A stretch of DNA of 64,000 nt from Kalaharituber pfeilii. Its lineage: Eukaryota > Ascomycota > Pezizomycetes > Pezizales > Pezizaceae. Shown here one piece after another: positions 21,220 through 32,081 of this stretch. The stretch is taken from contig WHUZ01000010.1 of the NCBI GenBank assembly GCA_015179045.1, positions 1 through 64,000 on the forward strand, in the 5' to 3' direction. How positions within the stretch are numbered: position 1 is the first letter of the stretch; every line of letters begins with the position of its first letter. A model generated the notes under the pieces. The model made no database searches, was not told the origin of the DNA, and worked only from the letters and a program-made list of their open reading frames with translations. The position numbers and the translations under genes were made by a program.

Positions 21220-21850
21220 CCTGGCCCGTCGTGCAGCTACCTCCACCCTTGTCCACCTGGCTTACGAGGATGGAGGCTACCCCGCAGTGCCTTATCCACT
21301 TGGCTAACCGGGATACAGAGCTGCTGCCGTGCCACATTGCTCCAGGCGTCATTTGGAACGCTGGACTCATAACTTACATATACTTAATACCCCGCTGAAT
21401 TATTGGAGGGTGACCAACACAAGACTAAATGAACGTCAAGACAGAGCTACTACAGCAGAGAGGATATCCGGAGGAGATTTTGAATCTTGTAGAAAGTATA
21501 CGTGAGTGAGTTCGAGCTGTAATTGCTGCCAACGGTGGCCACACAAAATGCTGATTTAGAGTCGGCCTGGCTACTGCGACGTATGCAGTTTGCTTGCAGC
21601 GCGGGATAATTCAGGAGGGTATTGAGTATATGACATTTGCTGACCCGGCCCGCTACCCCGCTCTTTCTTGTTGTGCCTTAGCTACTTGACCTTAACGGGA
21701 TACATAGTACCCGCTCTTTCTGGCGGTGCCTTGTTCACTTAACTTGTCAGGATACAGGCTACCCTGCTTCTGATGGTGGTGCCTTGGCCACTTAGATTGG
21801 CAGGATCAGCACTGCTGTCCTGCAACGAGAAAAAGTTTTCGATGCTAGCG
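21220..21850. repeat. Degenerate tandem of about 65 bp
   Basis: Motifs TGCCTTATCCACTTGGCTAA, GGGATACAG and CTACCCCGCTCTTTC recur at 21290, 21670, 21735 and 21790 at about 60-70 bp spacing. Confidence 0.5.
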
Positions 21851-22073
21851 AAAGCGCACAGAGTGCTGTGAAATAGTATGGTTGAGGACACCTGTAATCA
21901 GCACATTTCGGTCCTATATTTCAATACTGAGCACTAGCACAACAAAAATCATAAAAATTTAATGCGGCTCATGAATGTGAAGAGAATTAAGTAAAGAATC
22001 AATCTATGTTGTATTTCTAATTATATGAAGTTTTGTAAACAAGTTAAGTAGAGGTAAAATTTAAAAAGAGAAC

Positions 22074-22275
22074 TGTTACGGATTCACCGCAATCGTAGGG
22101 CAGGTAGTCGGTGGATGCGCGCATATGCGACGTAGGCGATATGCGACAGCCGGGCGCGCGTCGCAGTCGTGAAATGTGCTGTATGAGCTATGCAGAGGAC
22201 TAGCGAGTATCACTGGTCAAGTGTCTTTTTAGCCTGGCGGACGGTAACTCTCTGCGTTTGCCACCATCCGTTACA
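22074..22275. mobile_element. Solo LTR with perfect 5-bp duplication
   Basis: 202 bp, TGTTACGGATTCACCG...CCATCCGTTACA, flanked by AGAAC on both sides (22069-22073 and 22276-22280). It is the reverse orientation of the family at 13590-13804 and the least altered of the three copies. Confidence 0.9.
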
Positions 22276-22280
22276 AGAAC

Positions 22281-23404
22281 TTTCAATAAAGTTATATACC
22301 CTGAAGTAAACTACAGATTACGAGCTAAAGTGCGGTGGGATACAGTTGATTAATTCTAACAAAATAACCCCAAATATGCGTCCAAAACGGCCCTATTTAT
22401 GCAGCAAAATTCAGGAAGTACCTTCGTACCCAACTAAACAATCATTGGTGCGGAATGAGGTTGCGCCTAGCAGTGGATTCAGACGGTAAAGAGAATATAA
22501 TCGGCATAGAAAATGGAATCATGAAACGTCAGTCTGCATCATGGCCAAAGCTTAGGTTGCATATGTTCAGCACACCCAAACACTATGCACGATGTTTCAC
22601 TTCAGTACTGCATATTCTTCAATACTCGTACTCAACTGAAATGTTCATACAATCAATGCTTCAGAAAATTCACAATCAGTGAGAGACAGATGCTTTCAAA
22701 AACAGACAGGTAGGATATGTAAACAGTAGTACAACAGTTAAAGACTCATATAATTCAGAGGCATAAAATCAAAAATATAATTCTTATAGCTTTATTAAAA
22801 CTCTTGATACCTTTATATCTACTACTACAGAAAAATCTAGTGGAAAAAAACCTGTGTAAGAGAATGAGTACTACTCGTAGATAATATTAGAAAATTAGAC
22901 CAATGAAAGCTAAGATTAAAATATAATAATTCAGTAAATTCAGTATTATCATATAATAATTAAAAATCAAAAAGGTAAATCAACAAACGGGATGTCTCCG
23001 GACTGTCCTTTTGGACTGTCCTGACTGTCCTGACTGTCCCGAAGGTTGCATAACTGACTGTCCCATCTTGCATATAGTGCGGCTGAGCTCACTGTCTTGG
23101 TGTAGCAGACTGTCTTACTTGGCATGAATTTTACTGCATATTACCCTACTATATTACTTTGACCTGCTTGAGATTCGGGAAGCCAAGAGATCTAGAGTCC
23201 AATATGCCCTACATCTCATATGAGCTGCTCAACTTGCTCAATGTGGCCAATATGTCCTACATCTCATGTGCGCGCTCAACATGCTCATACTCTTAACAGA
23301 CGTATTGCAGGCGAACAGCCTCTATTGCTAGCAGTGTGGGTGTAATTACAGTTAACCTCAACATCTCAGGCCTCCGCGCGCCGACCATATGCGTCCTCAA
23401 CCTA
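22281..23404. other. AT-rich gene-free stretch
   Basis: No gene recognised. It includes a GGACTGTCCTGACTGTCC short tandem (about 23000-23045) and a small patch of the CTCAACATG array (23190-23300). The DDE transposon begins at its right end. Confidence 0.45.
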
Positions 23405-26200
23405 TGATGGTGTTCATCAAGAAGGGACCAGGTGTAACACTGGCTTGCTTGCTGACTAATACACTAAAAATACCTGGCCCCTGCGTTCTGACCCCTCTTT
23501 TGCAATTTCTCTTTCACAATTCAGCACCGCCGCACACAGAGAATCTCTACAGCAAAACTGCTTTTTGACATCGGATAACTTGAGTTAGGCTCCTGAGAGT
23601 AAGTATACGCTGATCTATAGCACCGTTTAGCTTTAAAAAAAATACAAATACTAATGTAGTGATAGGTAAAATGGGCCGTCTGAGCAGGAAAAGAAAAGCT
23701 TGCTTGCTTGCTTCTCAAGCTGCTGCCAGCAAGGCGAAAAGAAGAGCAGTTATGTATGGAGTGGAAGTAAATACTGTCGAGCCGGTTACAGCAGAGATGC
23801 ATGTGGATATCTCCGGACCGCTTGTATATAGCGAGAGTGAAGACTCTTTAGTGGATGAGTCTGAGTGGGAATTAGAGGAGGAGCAGGAGGAACAACATGA
23901 GCAGGATATTCAGGACTTGAGTATGGCGGTGGATGTTTATAATGAGCTGATGAAGAATACAATGAATGTAGACTTCTCCACTATTAAGTTCAAATATCAG
24001 TGTGGAGTTCAGGTGTCTCGCCAGACAGTATGGCGGCATAAAAAAGCTCAACAAGATTTACGAAACTCAGCTACCGGATGTCGACCGTTGACAGCTTACT
24101 TCACTCCTACTCCATTAAATTCCGAGTCAGAGGCAGCACCAAGTCTAACAGCTAATGATCCTCTACTCAAGCCGAAGTCTGAGGAGGAAATGAGAGTGGA
24201 GGCAATTTTAGCAGGAATTAAGGTACTACAAAAGAAGTTGAAAAGTAAAAAAGAGATGGTTACTGGGCAAAATTATCAGCGTCACCTAGCAGTTCTACAT
24301 TTTCTACAACTTCAGTTACACCGGCCTCATGAAACTCGTTCTTCGCTGTCACTACTGACAGCTAATTCTTTTAACCGGGGGATAAAAATGGCGAAGCATC
24401 TCAGACAATGGGAGCGCAGTTGGCTTACTAGCCAGTCTATTCCTGAGGGTTTCCAAGGTTTGCGGAGTTCTCGATTTTCATGGTTAAATGATGAAGGAGT
24501 TCAACTTGCTGTTCGAGAATACATTGCTGGTGTTGGTGAGGGTCTTACTGCCTATGGACTAGCAAAAGCAGTTACGGAATATCTGAAGCTTATTGGTGAA
24601 GAGGAGGATGATGGAATAGAGTTTGAGGATATCCTTTCAGGTGTAGCTGCAAAATCTCGGTCTATTAAAATATCTACTGCACGGCGATGGTTGCGCAAAT
24701 TAGGGTTCCGGTGGAGAGATGTGAAAAAGGGTGTTTATATTGATGGACATGAGCGAGAAGATGTTGTTCGATATCGTCAAGAGTACTTCCTGCCCCGCTT
24801 TTTCGAGCTATTACCTACTTGCATTAAATTCACCATTAAATCAGAAGAGGACAAAGAGCTGGAAGCAGAACATGAGCTGGAAGTAGAGAAGGAACCGGAA
24901 GCAGAGGATTCAGAAAAGAAAGAGAAGCTGGAAATTATTCCACAGGAACCTATACTACCATTAGGAGAAAAACTAAAGGTTCTTGTTACCCATGATGAGT
25001 CTACTTTTAATGCAAATGATGGACGACGGCAATTATGGATTCATGGGGAAAAACAGCCTTTACGACAAAAGTCTCGTGGGAAAGGAATTATGGTCTCCGA
25101 ATTTTTAACACCAGCAGGTCGACTCCAATATAATGGTACTTTTACGACTGAGTACTTAGAGTATGGAAAAGATAATTGCTGGTCAGGAGATAAAATGGTC
25201 GAACATGTTATTAAGGCGATTCCCATATTTGAAGCAGCATATCCAGGTAAACAAGCAATATTTCTTTTTGATAATGCTTCAAATCATGCTGCTTTTGCCG
25301 AAGATGCATTAGTAGTCTCACGGATGAATTTAAATCCCGGAGGTAAACAACCACGAATGCGGGATGGATTTATGCACAGCAAACAACGGCCTCAGCCTAT
25401 GGTTTTTCCTCATGATCATCCAAATCCAGAGTGGCGAAATCAACCAAAAGGAATTCGTGAAGTTCTAAAAGAACGTGGACTTTGGCGACAGGGTATGCGT
25501 CTAAATTGTCCAGATAAATGCCCTCCAAAAAGTCAAAACTGTTGTGCACGTCGCTGTTTAGGAATGGAGCGTGACTCTTTAGAACAAAAAGGAAGGTTAC
25601 AAGAAGAGATAGAAGCTCGTGGTCATTTAGTGTTATTTTATCCTCGTTTTCATTGTGAGTTAAATTTCATTGAATTTTTTTGGTCAGCAGCAAAAAAATA
25701 TACTCGCAATAATTGTGAGTATAATTTTGATGCTTTACGACGAACATTTCCTCAAGCTCTTAACTCTATTTGTGATCTTACTATTAATCGTTTTTTTTAT
25801 AAATGTTTACGTACAATGGAAGTTATCGAGATGGTTGTGTATATGGTACAAAGGAATTTACACAACGTGTATATAAGAGTCATAGAAGAGTTAAGTAGGT
25901 AGATCATTTCTATATATAGTAATTTTCATTCTGCACTAGTACTAATTCAGTAATTTTGGCTGTCTTGGGATGTAACTCGGTAGGGGCTTCCCATACAAAG
26001 TATTAAATTTTTGATCTTATATTTCTCAATACTACATTTTTATTTTTTAATTTGGACTCCGAAGGGTTGTAGAGCAGACGAAATAGTACATATCTACGGG
26101 TTTTAAATTTTAATCAGATGTGGTCAGGTAATGAAATATAATTTCTCGTTGAAGTCAATAATTTTGGTCGACAGGGGTCCCTTCTTGATGAACACCACCA
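23405..26200 (+). mobile_element. DDE transposon with 25-bp inverted ends and TA duplication
   Basis: The left end (23405-23429) starts TGATGGTGTTCATC and the right end (26176-26200) is its reverse complement with one mismatch over 25 bp. TA lies on both sides (23403-23404, 26201-26202), the Tc1/mariner-type duplication. The single long frame 23659-25902 encodes the transposase. The element is about 2.8 kb and looks complete. Confidence 0.9.
23659..25902 (+). CDS. DDE-superfamily transposase
   Basis: An intronless 747-residue protein. The N-terminus is basic (MGRLSRKRKACL; the second Met at codon 5 is an equally good start), followed by an acidic Glu-rich stretch (residues about 57-92). A helix-turn-helix-like region at about 290-370 (YGLAKAVTEYLKL, ISTARRWLRKLGFRW) probably binds the ends. 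The catalytic triad appears as D446 (VTHDEST), D538 (FLFDNASNH) and E672 (ELNFIEFFW), the last resembling the Tc1-type N-x-I-E-x-x-W motif. A Glu/Lys-rich insert sits before D446 and a Cys-rich insert (CPDKCPPKSQNCCARRC) between the second D and the E. I recall similar transposases from many fungal genomes. With inverted ends and TA flanks, this copy may still be active or recently was. Confidence 0.9.
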   Translation: MIGKMGRLSRKRKACLLASQAAASKAKRRAVMYGVEVNTVEPVTAEMHVDISGPLVYSESEDSLVDESEWELEEEQEEQHEQDIQDLSMAVDVYNELMKNTMNVDFSTIKFKYQCGVQVSRQTVWRHKKAQQDLRNSATGCRPLTAYFTPTPLNSESEAAPSLTANDPLLKPKSEEEMRVEAILAGIKVLQKKLKSKKEMVTGQNYQRHLAVLHFLQLQLHRPHETRSSLSLLTANSFNRGIKMAKHLRQWERSWLTSQSIPEGFQGLRSSRFSWLNDEGVQLAVREYIAGVGEGLTAYGLAKAVTEYLKLIGEEEDDGIEFEDILSGVAAKSRSIKISTARRWLRKLGFRWRDVKKGVYIDGHEREDVVRYRQEYFLPRFFELLPTCIKFTIKSEEDKELEAEHELEVEKEPEAEDSEKKEKLEIIPQEPILPLGEKLKVLVTHDESTFNANDGRRQLWIHGEKQPLRQKSRGKGIMVSEFLTPAGRLQYNGTFTTEYLEYGKDNCWSGDKMVEHVIKAIPIFEAAYPGKQAIFLFDNASNHAAFAEDALVVSRMNLNPGGKQPRMRDGFMHSKQRPQPMVFPHDHPNPEWRNQPKGIREVLKERGLWRQGMRLNCPDKCPPKSQNCCARRCLGMERDSLEQKGRLQEEIEARGHLVLFYPRFHCELNFIEFFWSAAKKYTRNNCEYNFDALRRTFPQALNSICDLTINRFFYKCLRTMEVIEMVVYMVQRNLHNVYIRVIEELSR

Positions 26201-26381
26201 TAGCTTGAACTAGGTGCTCCGCCCATGATGGGTTGAATTGTAACCATTGCCCTGTAGTACAATACAGCATCACATACTAGTCTCTGACCATATCCCCATC
26301 AGAGAAGTGATGCTTGTAGATTGCTGGACACACCATTGATTTACTATACAGTGCCATTTCACCTATTATTTCATTTATCTA

Positions 26382-27650
26382 TTATTCCAAACTCGTAGTA
26401 TAATACCTGTATTTCGGCAGAGAATTTGATTTGAAATGAGGTTTCTGGCTCTGGCTGTAATTTGTAGTCACCATAGTGCCTGGCCCACCCAATCTTTGAA
26501 ACTGAGCGCTGTCTGTTCCTTCTGTTGAACCAAGCCAGGTATTGTCATGGATAGCTTGCATTTCTTTTTCCATAGCTATCTTTTTGGCTTCCAGTATTGC
26601 CTGTCTTTGTTGAGCTGGGCTTTGGAGTGTACAACTTTCTGGTATTCTTCCTTCCAGTGTACTTATTCTTTCAATTATTCCTTGCATTGCTATCTCAATG
26701 CTTTTCTTCACAATATCCGTGAGCTCTTCTAGTGTCATTGTTTACAGTATATCGATTGGCTTTTGCGGTTGGTCAAGAGGTTGGTCAAGTGTCGTTTGTC
26801 CTAAGATTTCCGGAGCTTTTCATAGTTGTAAGGCCTCTGATATAATGTTTTCGAAACCCAATGGCCAGTTCTACGGCAGCAGATTTGTCAGGCCAAGTCC
26901 CTTTTGCTGCCTGTTGGCCGAGTCTTGAGGTTGCATAGGGGTTAAGGATCTTACCATCAGGTCCTGTATTGTATCAGTTTCACTTCCCTAAGTCAATTAT
27001 AAAGGGACTGGTGCCTCAGGGAATGCAAGCCTTTATGGAATCTAGGGAGCAACAGTCATGTCTAGAAATGATACAAACTCTGGGGAGGACAGCGATGATG
27101 TAGATGATCTTCTAGACTGGTCCAGAACCTGGTAGGCAGTACTTGTTTCTGGAGATGGTATATCCTTTGGGGAGGTTTGTGGTGATAAGGAGGTTTGTGG
27201 TAACTGGAACATAGGTTCGTCCTGGTTAGTATAAGCCTGTCTCCAGGCTTCGAGGGCTTGCCCAGGGACCCTGCCATGGCTTGGCGCTATAAGCGGGGTT
27301 ATGTGATTTTTTTAAAAAAAAAAAAAAAAAAAAAAGTGCTGGTTAGTATCTATCCAAGTAAGTAGTCGCTGTCGAAACTCTGTCTTTGCTTAAGAGACTA
27401 CAGCTTTGTTCGGGATATTCCTGAGTTCTCTCTGGGAGAGTATTTCCCTTCGAGTCCTTACAGGAGTCGACTCCAGTGCAAGCTGGGCTTGATATATGTC
27501 TTCCTCGTCGTCACTAGTTAACGCCCCCCTTTCCTGTAGGTTGATAATAAAGGCTGCGGCCAGCAGCAGTTTCCTTAGGATAGTGTCTGACTTCTTTTCA
27601 GTGGCTGACTCCAGTATACAGTTAGTTCACTGCGAGTTTGAATCCTGTTC
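26382..27650 (-). pseudogene. Probable retrotransposon gag-like relic
   Basis: The minus strand carries an open 118-codon segment (26382-26738: MTLEELTDIVKKSIEIAMQG, helical and Gln-rich). Upstream of it lie in-frame pieces (LAAAFIINLQERGALTSDDE near 27550-27490, LESTPVRTRREILSQRELRN). The charged, repeat-free composition resembles a gag or capsid-like protein but I see no zinc knuckle. Stops occur between the pieces, and a family B tail is inserted at 27233-27338. Identification is tentative. Confidence 0.35.
27233..27338 (+). mobile_element. LINE family B micro-insertion (106 bp)
   Basis: Starts AAGCCTGTCTCCAGGCTT (a small hairpin), then GGGACCCTGCCATGG...AAGCGGGGTTATGTGATT and poly(A). 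Flanked by exact CTGGTTAGTAT (27222-27232 and 27339-27349). Confidence 0.9.
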
Positions 27651-27659
27651 TGTTTGACG

Positions 27660-28185
27660 CCACTTGTGAGGGGACTGACTTAAGGGCGTGCACGAGACGA
27701 ATGGCACGAGGCGAAGCTGCATGAGGCAAATGCATGAGGTGAGTTTGTACGAGGCAAAGAGCACGAGACAAGTTTGCACGAGGCAAATGGTATGAGGCCA
27801 CGTGAGATATGTGTATGTCTTAAAGTCTAATCTGAGAAAGAAAGATCTGGGAGTTTTCCACTCCTTAAATGCCCTTCATCCCATCTCCCTCCTGGTAGGA
27901 ATCCACTTCCCACAGAGGTAACCTCACCTACACCTACTTCCCAAAGGGGTAACCCAAAGGGGCAACCTCATATGGCCCCACCTGCCATACACATAACATG
28001 CTATCTGGCCCTTCTGGAACCTGCATTCTCACACCAGATGCGCCCACTTTCCGCACTCGATACAACTCGTCCCCTGGCTTCCCTGGCTGCCCAACTGCAT
28101 CCCTATTACCTGCACTTGCTGACCTGTACCCAATAGTCCGAAACCCATTTCCGGAGGATGAGTACACATTATACCCCACCCCTCC
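27660..28185. other. Gene-free stretch with a short GCACGAGGC tandem
   Basis: At 27680-27800 about nine units of 12-16 bp (GCACGAGACAAATG-like) repeat. The rest is C-rich sequence without a recognisable gene. Confidence 0.5.
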
Positions 28186-28189
28186 CTTC

Positions 28190-28340
28190 CATGTCTATGG
28201 CTTCCAAAATGGCTGGTGAAATAGCTAGTAAAATGGCTACTGAAATGCCTACTGAAATGCCTACTGAAATGCCTACTGAAACGGCTACTGAAATAGATGA
28301 TGAAATGGCTACCGAAATGGCTACCGAAGTGGCCACCTGT
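28190..28340. repeat. 12-bp minisatellite (GCTACTGAAATG)
   Basis: About twelve units of GCTACTGAAATGCCT / GCTACCGAAATG. Same unit as 15250-15570 and 56690-56890. The foldback element begins 65 bp downstream. Confidence 0.85.
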
Positions 28341-28404
28341 AAGGGTGACGCTGAGGAAGTCAGTAGAACGGAGGTAACGATCGCGGATGCTACGAGGCAG
28401 CAGG

Positions 28405-28865
28405 CAATGAATCCAACAGGCCAGGCCGGTCCAGGCCAATCACTCTAGTCCTGGCCAATCAGGCATTCAGGCCGGTTCAGGCCAATTAAACAAATCACTC
28501 AATAGCTATCCAGGTGCATTAAGGCCAGCATTTACCAGATTGTTTGAGTATTTAAATGAGTAGAATCTTCCATATATCTTCAATTTTAAATAGCAGCGGT
28601 CTACCACTTTCGTTAAGTATGTAACACACTTCGTATTCAAGTATATATATTAAGAAATATTTTAGAAATGAAGGACCTTCCAGATAATACAACAGACTGG
28701 ACTCAATTCTTCAATGATGATATCTAATGCGCAACTGTTAATTACTGATAGTGGAAATATCCAGGACTATTAAAATCTAATTCACCTAGGTTAAATTCTA
28801 AAATCACTTGAATTTACGTAAATGGCCTAGTTGGCCTGGCCTGGCCTGGCCTGTTATATTCATTG
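28405..28865. mobile_element. Foldback MITE copy, partly decayed
   Basis: CAATGAATCCAACAGGCC at the left and GGCCTGGCCTGTTATATTCATTG at the right. It contains the middle segment CAGCATTTACCAGATTGTTT shared with 57300-57380. The 8-bp flanks do not match, so the right end may have been rearranged. Confidence 0.65.
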
Positions 28866-29285
28866 ATATTAAACGGGATGCAGGGGCCACTACATTCTCA
28901 GTATACTAAGGTTTTCGCTATAGCAGGGTTCGTTATAGAAAGATAAGAATCATAAGATTGCATGTGCATTTTTCTCTATCCATAAATCGTCAATTGAATT
29001 GAAGCCGGTGTAGCTGTAATGTAACAATAATCTACCCTCTCCACTTCTGCTATACAGTACGGACTTCCTCTCTGTGATAACAACTTCCCATTGCACCTAA
29101 ACATAGTAGAAAACCCTTGCCGATTAAGACCTCTTGTCTTTCGTAAGTCGTATGTCAATCCTCTCCCCTTGGCCGCCTTCCTTCCCCTAAGACCAGATCA
29201 AGAAAACGTGTTGCTAAACGCGTAACTTATAGAAGTTAGAAAGACAATATAGTTGAAAAAGATAAATCACTATTACCACAACTTT
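28866..29285. other. Gene-free stretch
   Basis: No repeats or coding signals recognised. It may hold the 3' UTR of the minus-strand frame ending at 29286. Confidence 0.35.
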
Positions 29286-29651
29286 TTATACAGCTTTCAG
29301 AACCAATGTGAGATTATGCTGCGTCTTCAACGGCTCATGAGCAATGAACCAGCCATAGGGTTCGAGCTGGTCACCATTCATCGGTTCCTTCAAATCAATC
29401 ATGATGTTGCCATGGCTCAGTTCTTGGCTCTCGCATGAAACTTGGTATCGCTGTGATCCGTAATAGGCGCGAGTATCATAGTCAGCGAAAGTAACGTATT
29501 TTAACTGACCCGTGTAATTCGACTTGTTGCTCTTTGGCTCAATTCTGAAGGTCCGACCCATTCCGTCGTCCACAGTTATCTGTCTTGTGGACTCGTTAAC
29601 GATCATGACATTGACAACCTTTATGCCTTCGTGAGCCATTGGTATATGCAC
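29286..29651 (-). CDS. Small hypothetical protein, 117-121 residues
   Basis: A compact open frame without introns. The first Met gives 121 residues; the fifth codon (MAHEGIKV, ATG at 29639) is a plausible start too. The predicted pattern is beta-rich (VVNVMIVNESTRQITVDDG, RYQVSCES, NLTLVLKAV), with a single Cys and no signal peptide or membrane segment. The size and alternating strands resemble small fungal lectin or aegerolysin-like folds, but I find no diagnostic motif and assign no function. It stands alone between decayed regions, and the sense of a real gene comes only from its amino-acid composition. Confidence 0.45.
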   Translation of the reverse strand: MHIPMAHEGIKVVNVMIVNESTRQITVDDGMGRTFRIEPKSNKSNYTGQLKYVTFADYDTRAYYGSQRYQVSCESQELSHGNIMIDLKEPMNGDQLEPYGWFIAHEPLKTQHNLTLVLKAV

Positions 29652-31027
29652 GCCTGTGGAATACTACTTGATGACGAGATGATTCTGTTTAACATGTCAA
29701 CAATACTGCTTGAGAGATGGGGCAGTACAGTATATACTTGAAGAGATATATGTATGCAAAGTACCAATTGCAGTCGAAACCCGATATGCGCAATGATGAT
29801 TTTTGCAAAGTGGAAGGGAAGGTTGGGAAGCTCTTTATATTAGTGACGGAGTAAACTTCTACATCAACATTGAGCTACACGCCAGCTTCGCACTTGACCA
29901 TCTGAGGACCACAAGTCCCGTCTCATTTTTTCCAGTGAAAATATTGGCTATGTTCGTTTGCACTGAGGATGACATCATGTATCAGCATCCGGCAATGTAC
30001 TCGCTGAAACATAGCATCCACCTATAACCTGTATTATAAAAACTAAAGGGGACATACGCAATGATTTGTACAATTCAGATTCATGATCAGCTAAGGCTAC
30101 AGGAGGCCTCGTATTTCGAACGATTGAGCTATACTTTAATAGGTTTACTGGATACCGAATCAAGTACTGCAGTACCCTGCCAAGTTTGTGTTCGTGATTT
30201 ATTTTTTATTTTTATTTTTTATTTTTTTTTTTGAAAGAATAACGGTCTACGCCATTTTGACCCAAACATTGTCGCATGGCACTAAAAACCCGTGAAAGCA
30301 AGCTGGCACTTTGCGTCAGCATTACCTCGAGCAAAAGCCGATTCAGGGGTTCTTGCGTACCTGCAGCCACTGTACTTTCTTTTCTGCTTTTTGTATATTT
30401 CCTGTCACAAACCGGGCGCGAGCCTATCATTTCTTAAATAACTGAGGTCCCTTGTCGGTACCACAGTAACTACGAAGCGTATAAGGTGCTTGCTACGCAG
30501 AAATCTCACATGATATTCAGCTGGTTGCCATGTATCACATTGCTTGCTTACGCGGAAGGGCCAATCATAAAGGTTACCTCCTATTGTACTAATTCGGCAG
30601 GTCGGCCTTTCAATGCCAGGATTATACAGGTCATGGGCTGCCCTGCCATAGCGAACAGCTGCACGCGGGGTCACGTGACCAAAAAAAAAAAAAAAAAAAA
30701 TACACGTCATGAGACTTGTTTCCACTAAATCTACTCAGGAGGAATGCTCTTTACATAGAAGCGAAGCACATATATGTATCGCTAGCATTCTAGTAACATA
30801 AATCGTAGTGACTCCTATTGTCACCGTCCGGAGCTCGTTGACTTAGAGAGGGCATGTTAGATGTAAAGTTTATATGCGTATGCAATATTGTATAGGGACA
30901 TAATCGTGGTACTTCAGATTACTTACCAATAACTTTCGCAAGAGTAAAAGGGGTTCCTCACGACACCTACCTAGTTTGACTGCCGTATTTTTTCTACTAC
31001 TTTCTGGTAGTCATTCCCAGTTGTTCT
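29652..31027. other. Gene-free stretch with a family B tail
   Basis: Mostly unique sequence with short frames. A T-rich low-complexity run lies at 30197-30234, and a family B tail at about 30635-30698 (CTGCCCTGCCATAGCGAACA...GCGGGGTCACGTGACC plus poly(A)) with imperfect flanks (ACAGGTCATGGG / ACACGTCATGAG). Confidence 0.5.
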
Positions 31028-31040
31028 GTGACAACCGCTA

Positions 31041-32081
31041 TTTTTTTTTTTTTTTTTCAGTACTCGCATGCTGCCCTATGCGCTATGGCGAGGGTTTATT
31101 TAAAAGGAAAACTTAACAGCTGCGTCACTAACTACATGTAATGCCCGCGAAACTCATTCATGGTGCGGGTGGAAGGCCCGGTATGTCCTATTTCCGTCCC
31201 CTGTCTGATTCATACCGCTCCGGCCTTAGCCAACGTCCTCCGAGCCTCACCCTCCCAACCTCGGTCTCCTTCTCCAGGTACACTACCGCCGAGCTGGTTT
31301 TCATTCCTTCTTCAACCAGCGTGAGCTTCTTCCTCAGCCAGCGAATTCCGGTGATCTTTCCCAATTCTTTATTCACTGCCTCCAACCATTGTCTGACCTT
31401 CCCTAGGTCTTTTCGTAAGGTGATCCCGTGTACTACGATGCCGGCTTTTGGTCTGGTGGTGGCATCGGGGTTGGTGGTGGGGAGGCGGAGGTGCTCTTGG
31501 GGCGGGGAGGGGGATTTCTGTGTGAGGTGGCTTCCGCCAAGTGGCGCTTGAAGGCTGCGCTTTGACTGGGCAACTTTCCTTTGCACTTCCTGGCGGTGGA
31601 GGGAGGTGGAGTCGTGCTCGAGGGCTCCTCAGGGCGGGAGGGAATGGTATTGTCAGGCGCAGGGCCTGCTGTGTCGCCAACCGGAGGTGCGGACGCAATC
31701 TTTTTTGCCTCCTTGTCGTCAGGTTGGCGTTTGATCGCGTATGGGTCCTGAGGAGACTGGGTCTTGCCTTTGCGCTTCTTGTTTCACGCATTTTCTGGTC
31801 TCGTGTCAGGTTTCTGAGTGGGGGTGGGGGCGTTCTTTGCTGGGGGAGGGGGTGCCGTCGTTTCCGGAAGGGGGGACGGTTCCTCCGCGAGCGCCGTGTA
31901 GATTGGGCTGAAGCCTAGGGCTTTGGGTGTGGGCTCCGCCGGCTCCGTGTGTATGGTGGTGATGGGGCTGAAACCCATCGTCGTCGACGTCGTGGTGGGG
32001 GGGGCCGCGGTCGCGTGTTGTTCGTCTGGACCCCCGTATCGACAATCGGGGTTGTCTAGGTTGTCTCTGAATGTGAAACAG
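31041..32081 (-). mobile_element. Half-LINE: ORF1 followed directly by the family A 3' end
   Basis: A 1041-bp insertion with exact duplication GTGACAACCGCTA (31028-31040 and 32082-32094). On the minus strand it reads: Pro/Ser/His-rich ORF1 N-terminal part with frame breaks, an open ORF1 C-terminal part (31188-31586), a 3' UTR (ACATGTAGTTAGTGACGCAG), the CTCGCC...GCGAG hairpin and poly(A). There is no RT or RNase H between ORF1 and the tail, so it must depend on another LINE for movement. Confidence 0.88.
31188..31586 (-). CDS. LINE ORF1-like (gag-like) protein, C-terminal part
   Basis: 132 open codons. The N-terminal third is Pro/Ser/Thr-rich. The C-terminal part reads GIVVHGITLRKDLGKVRQWL, WLRKKLTLVEEGMKTSSAVV and RLGGRWLRPERYESDRGRK, stop, a compact alpha/beta module compatible with the RRM-like fold of LINE ORF1 proteins. 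Related tips are at 18447, 18760 and 58264 and, in a divergent form (RLSGKWHHSCLYDWDRT), at 60187-60471. Upstream in-element sequence to 32081 continues ORF1 in shifted frames, so this copy is probably defective. No zinc knuckle is visible. Role by analogy: RNA binding within the LINE particle. Confidence 0.65.
   Translation of the reverse strand: MQRKVAQSKRSLQAPLGGSHLTQKSPSPPQEHLRLPTTNPDATTRPKAGIVVHGITLRKDLGKVRQWLEAVNKELGKITGIRWLRKKLTLVEEGMKTSSAVVYLEKETEVGRVRLGGRWLRPERYESDRGRK

Noticed and set aside
26382..26738. Stand-alone host gene at the 118-codon minus-strand frame
   Set aside because: In-frame protein-like pieces continue upstream through stops and a retro-insertion, so a decayed mobile element is more likely.
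31541..31918. Plus-strand frame of 125 codons opposite the LINE ORF1
   Set aside because: It is the complement of the Pro/Ser-rich ORF1 region and is explained by that element.
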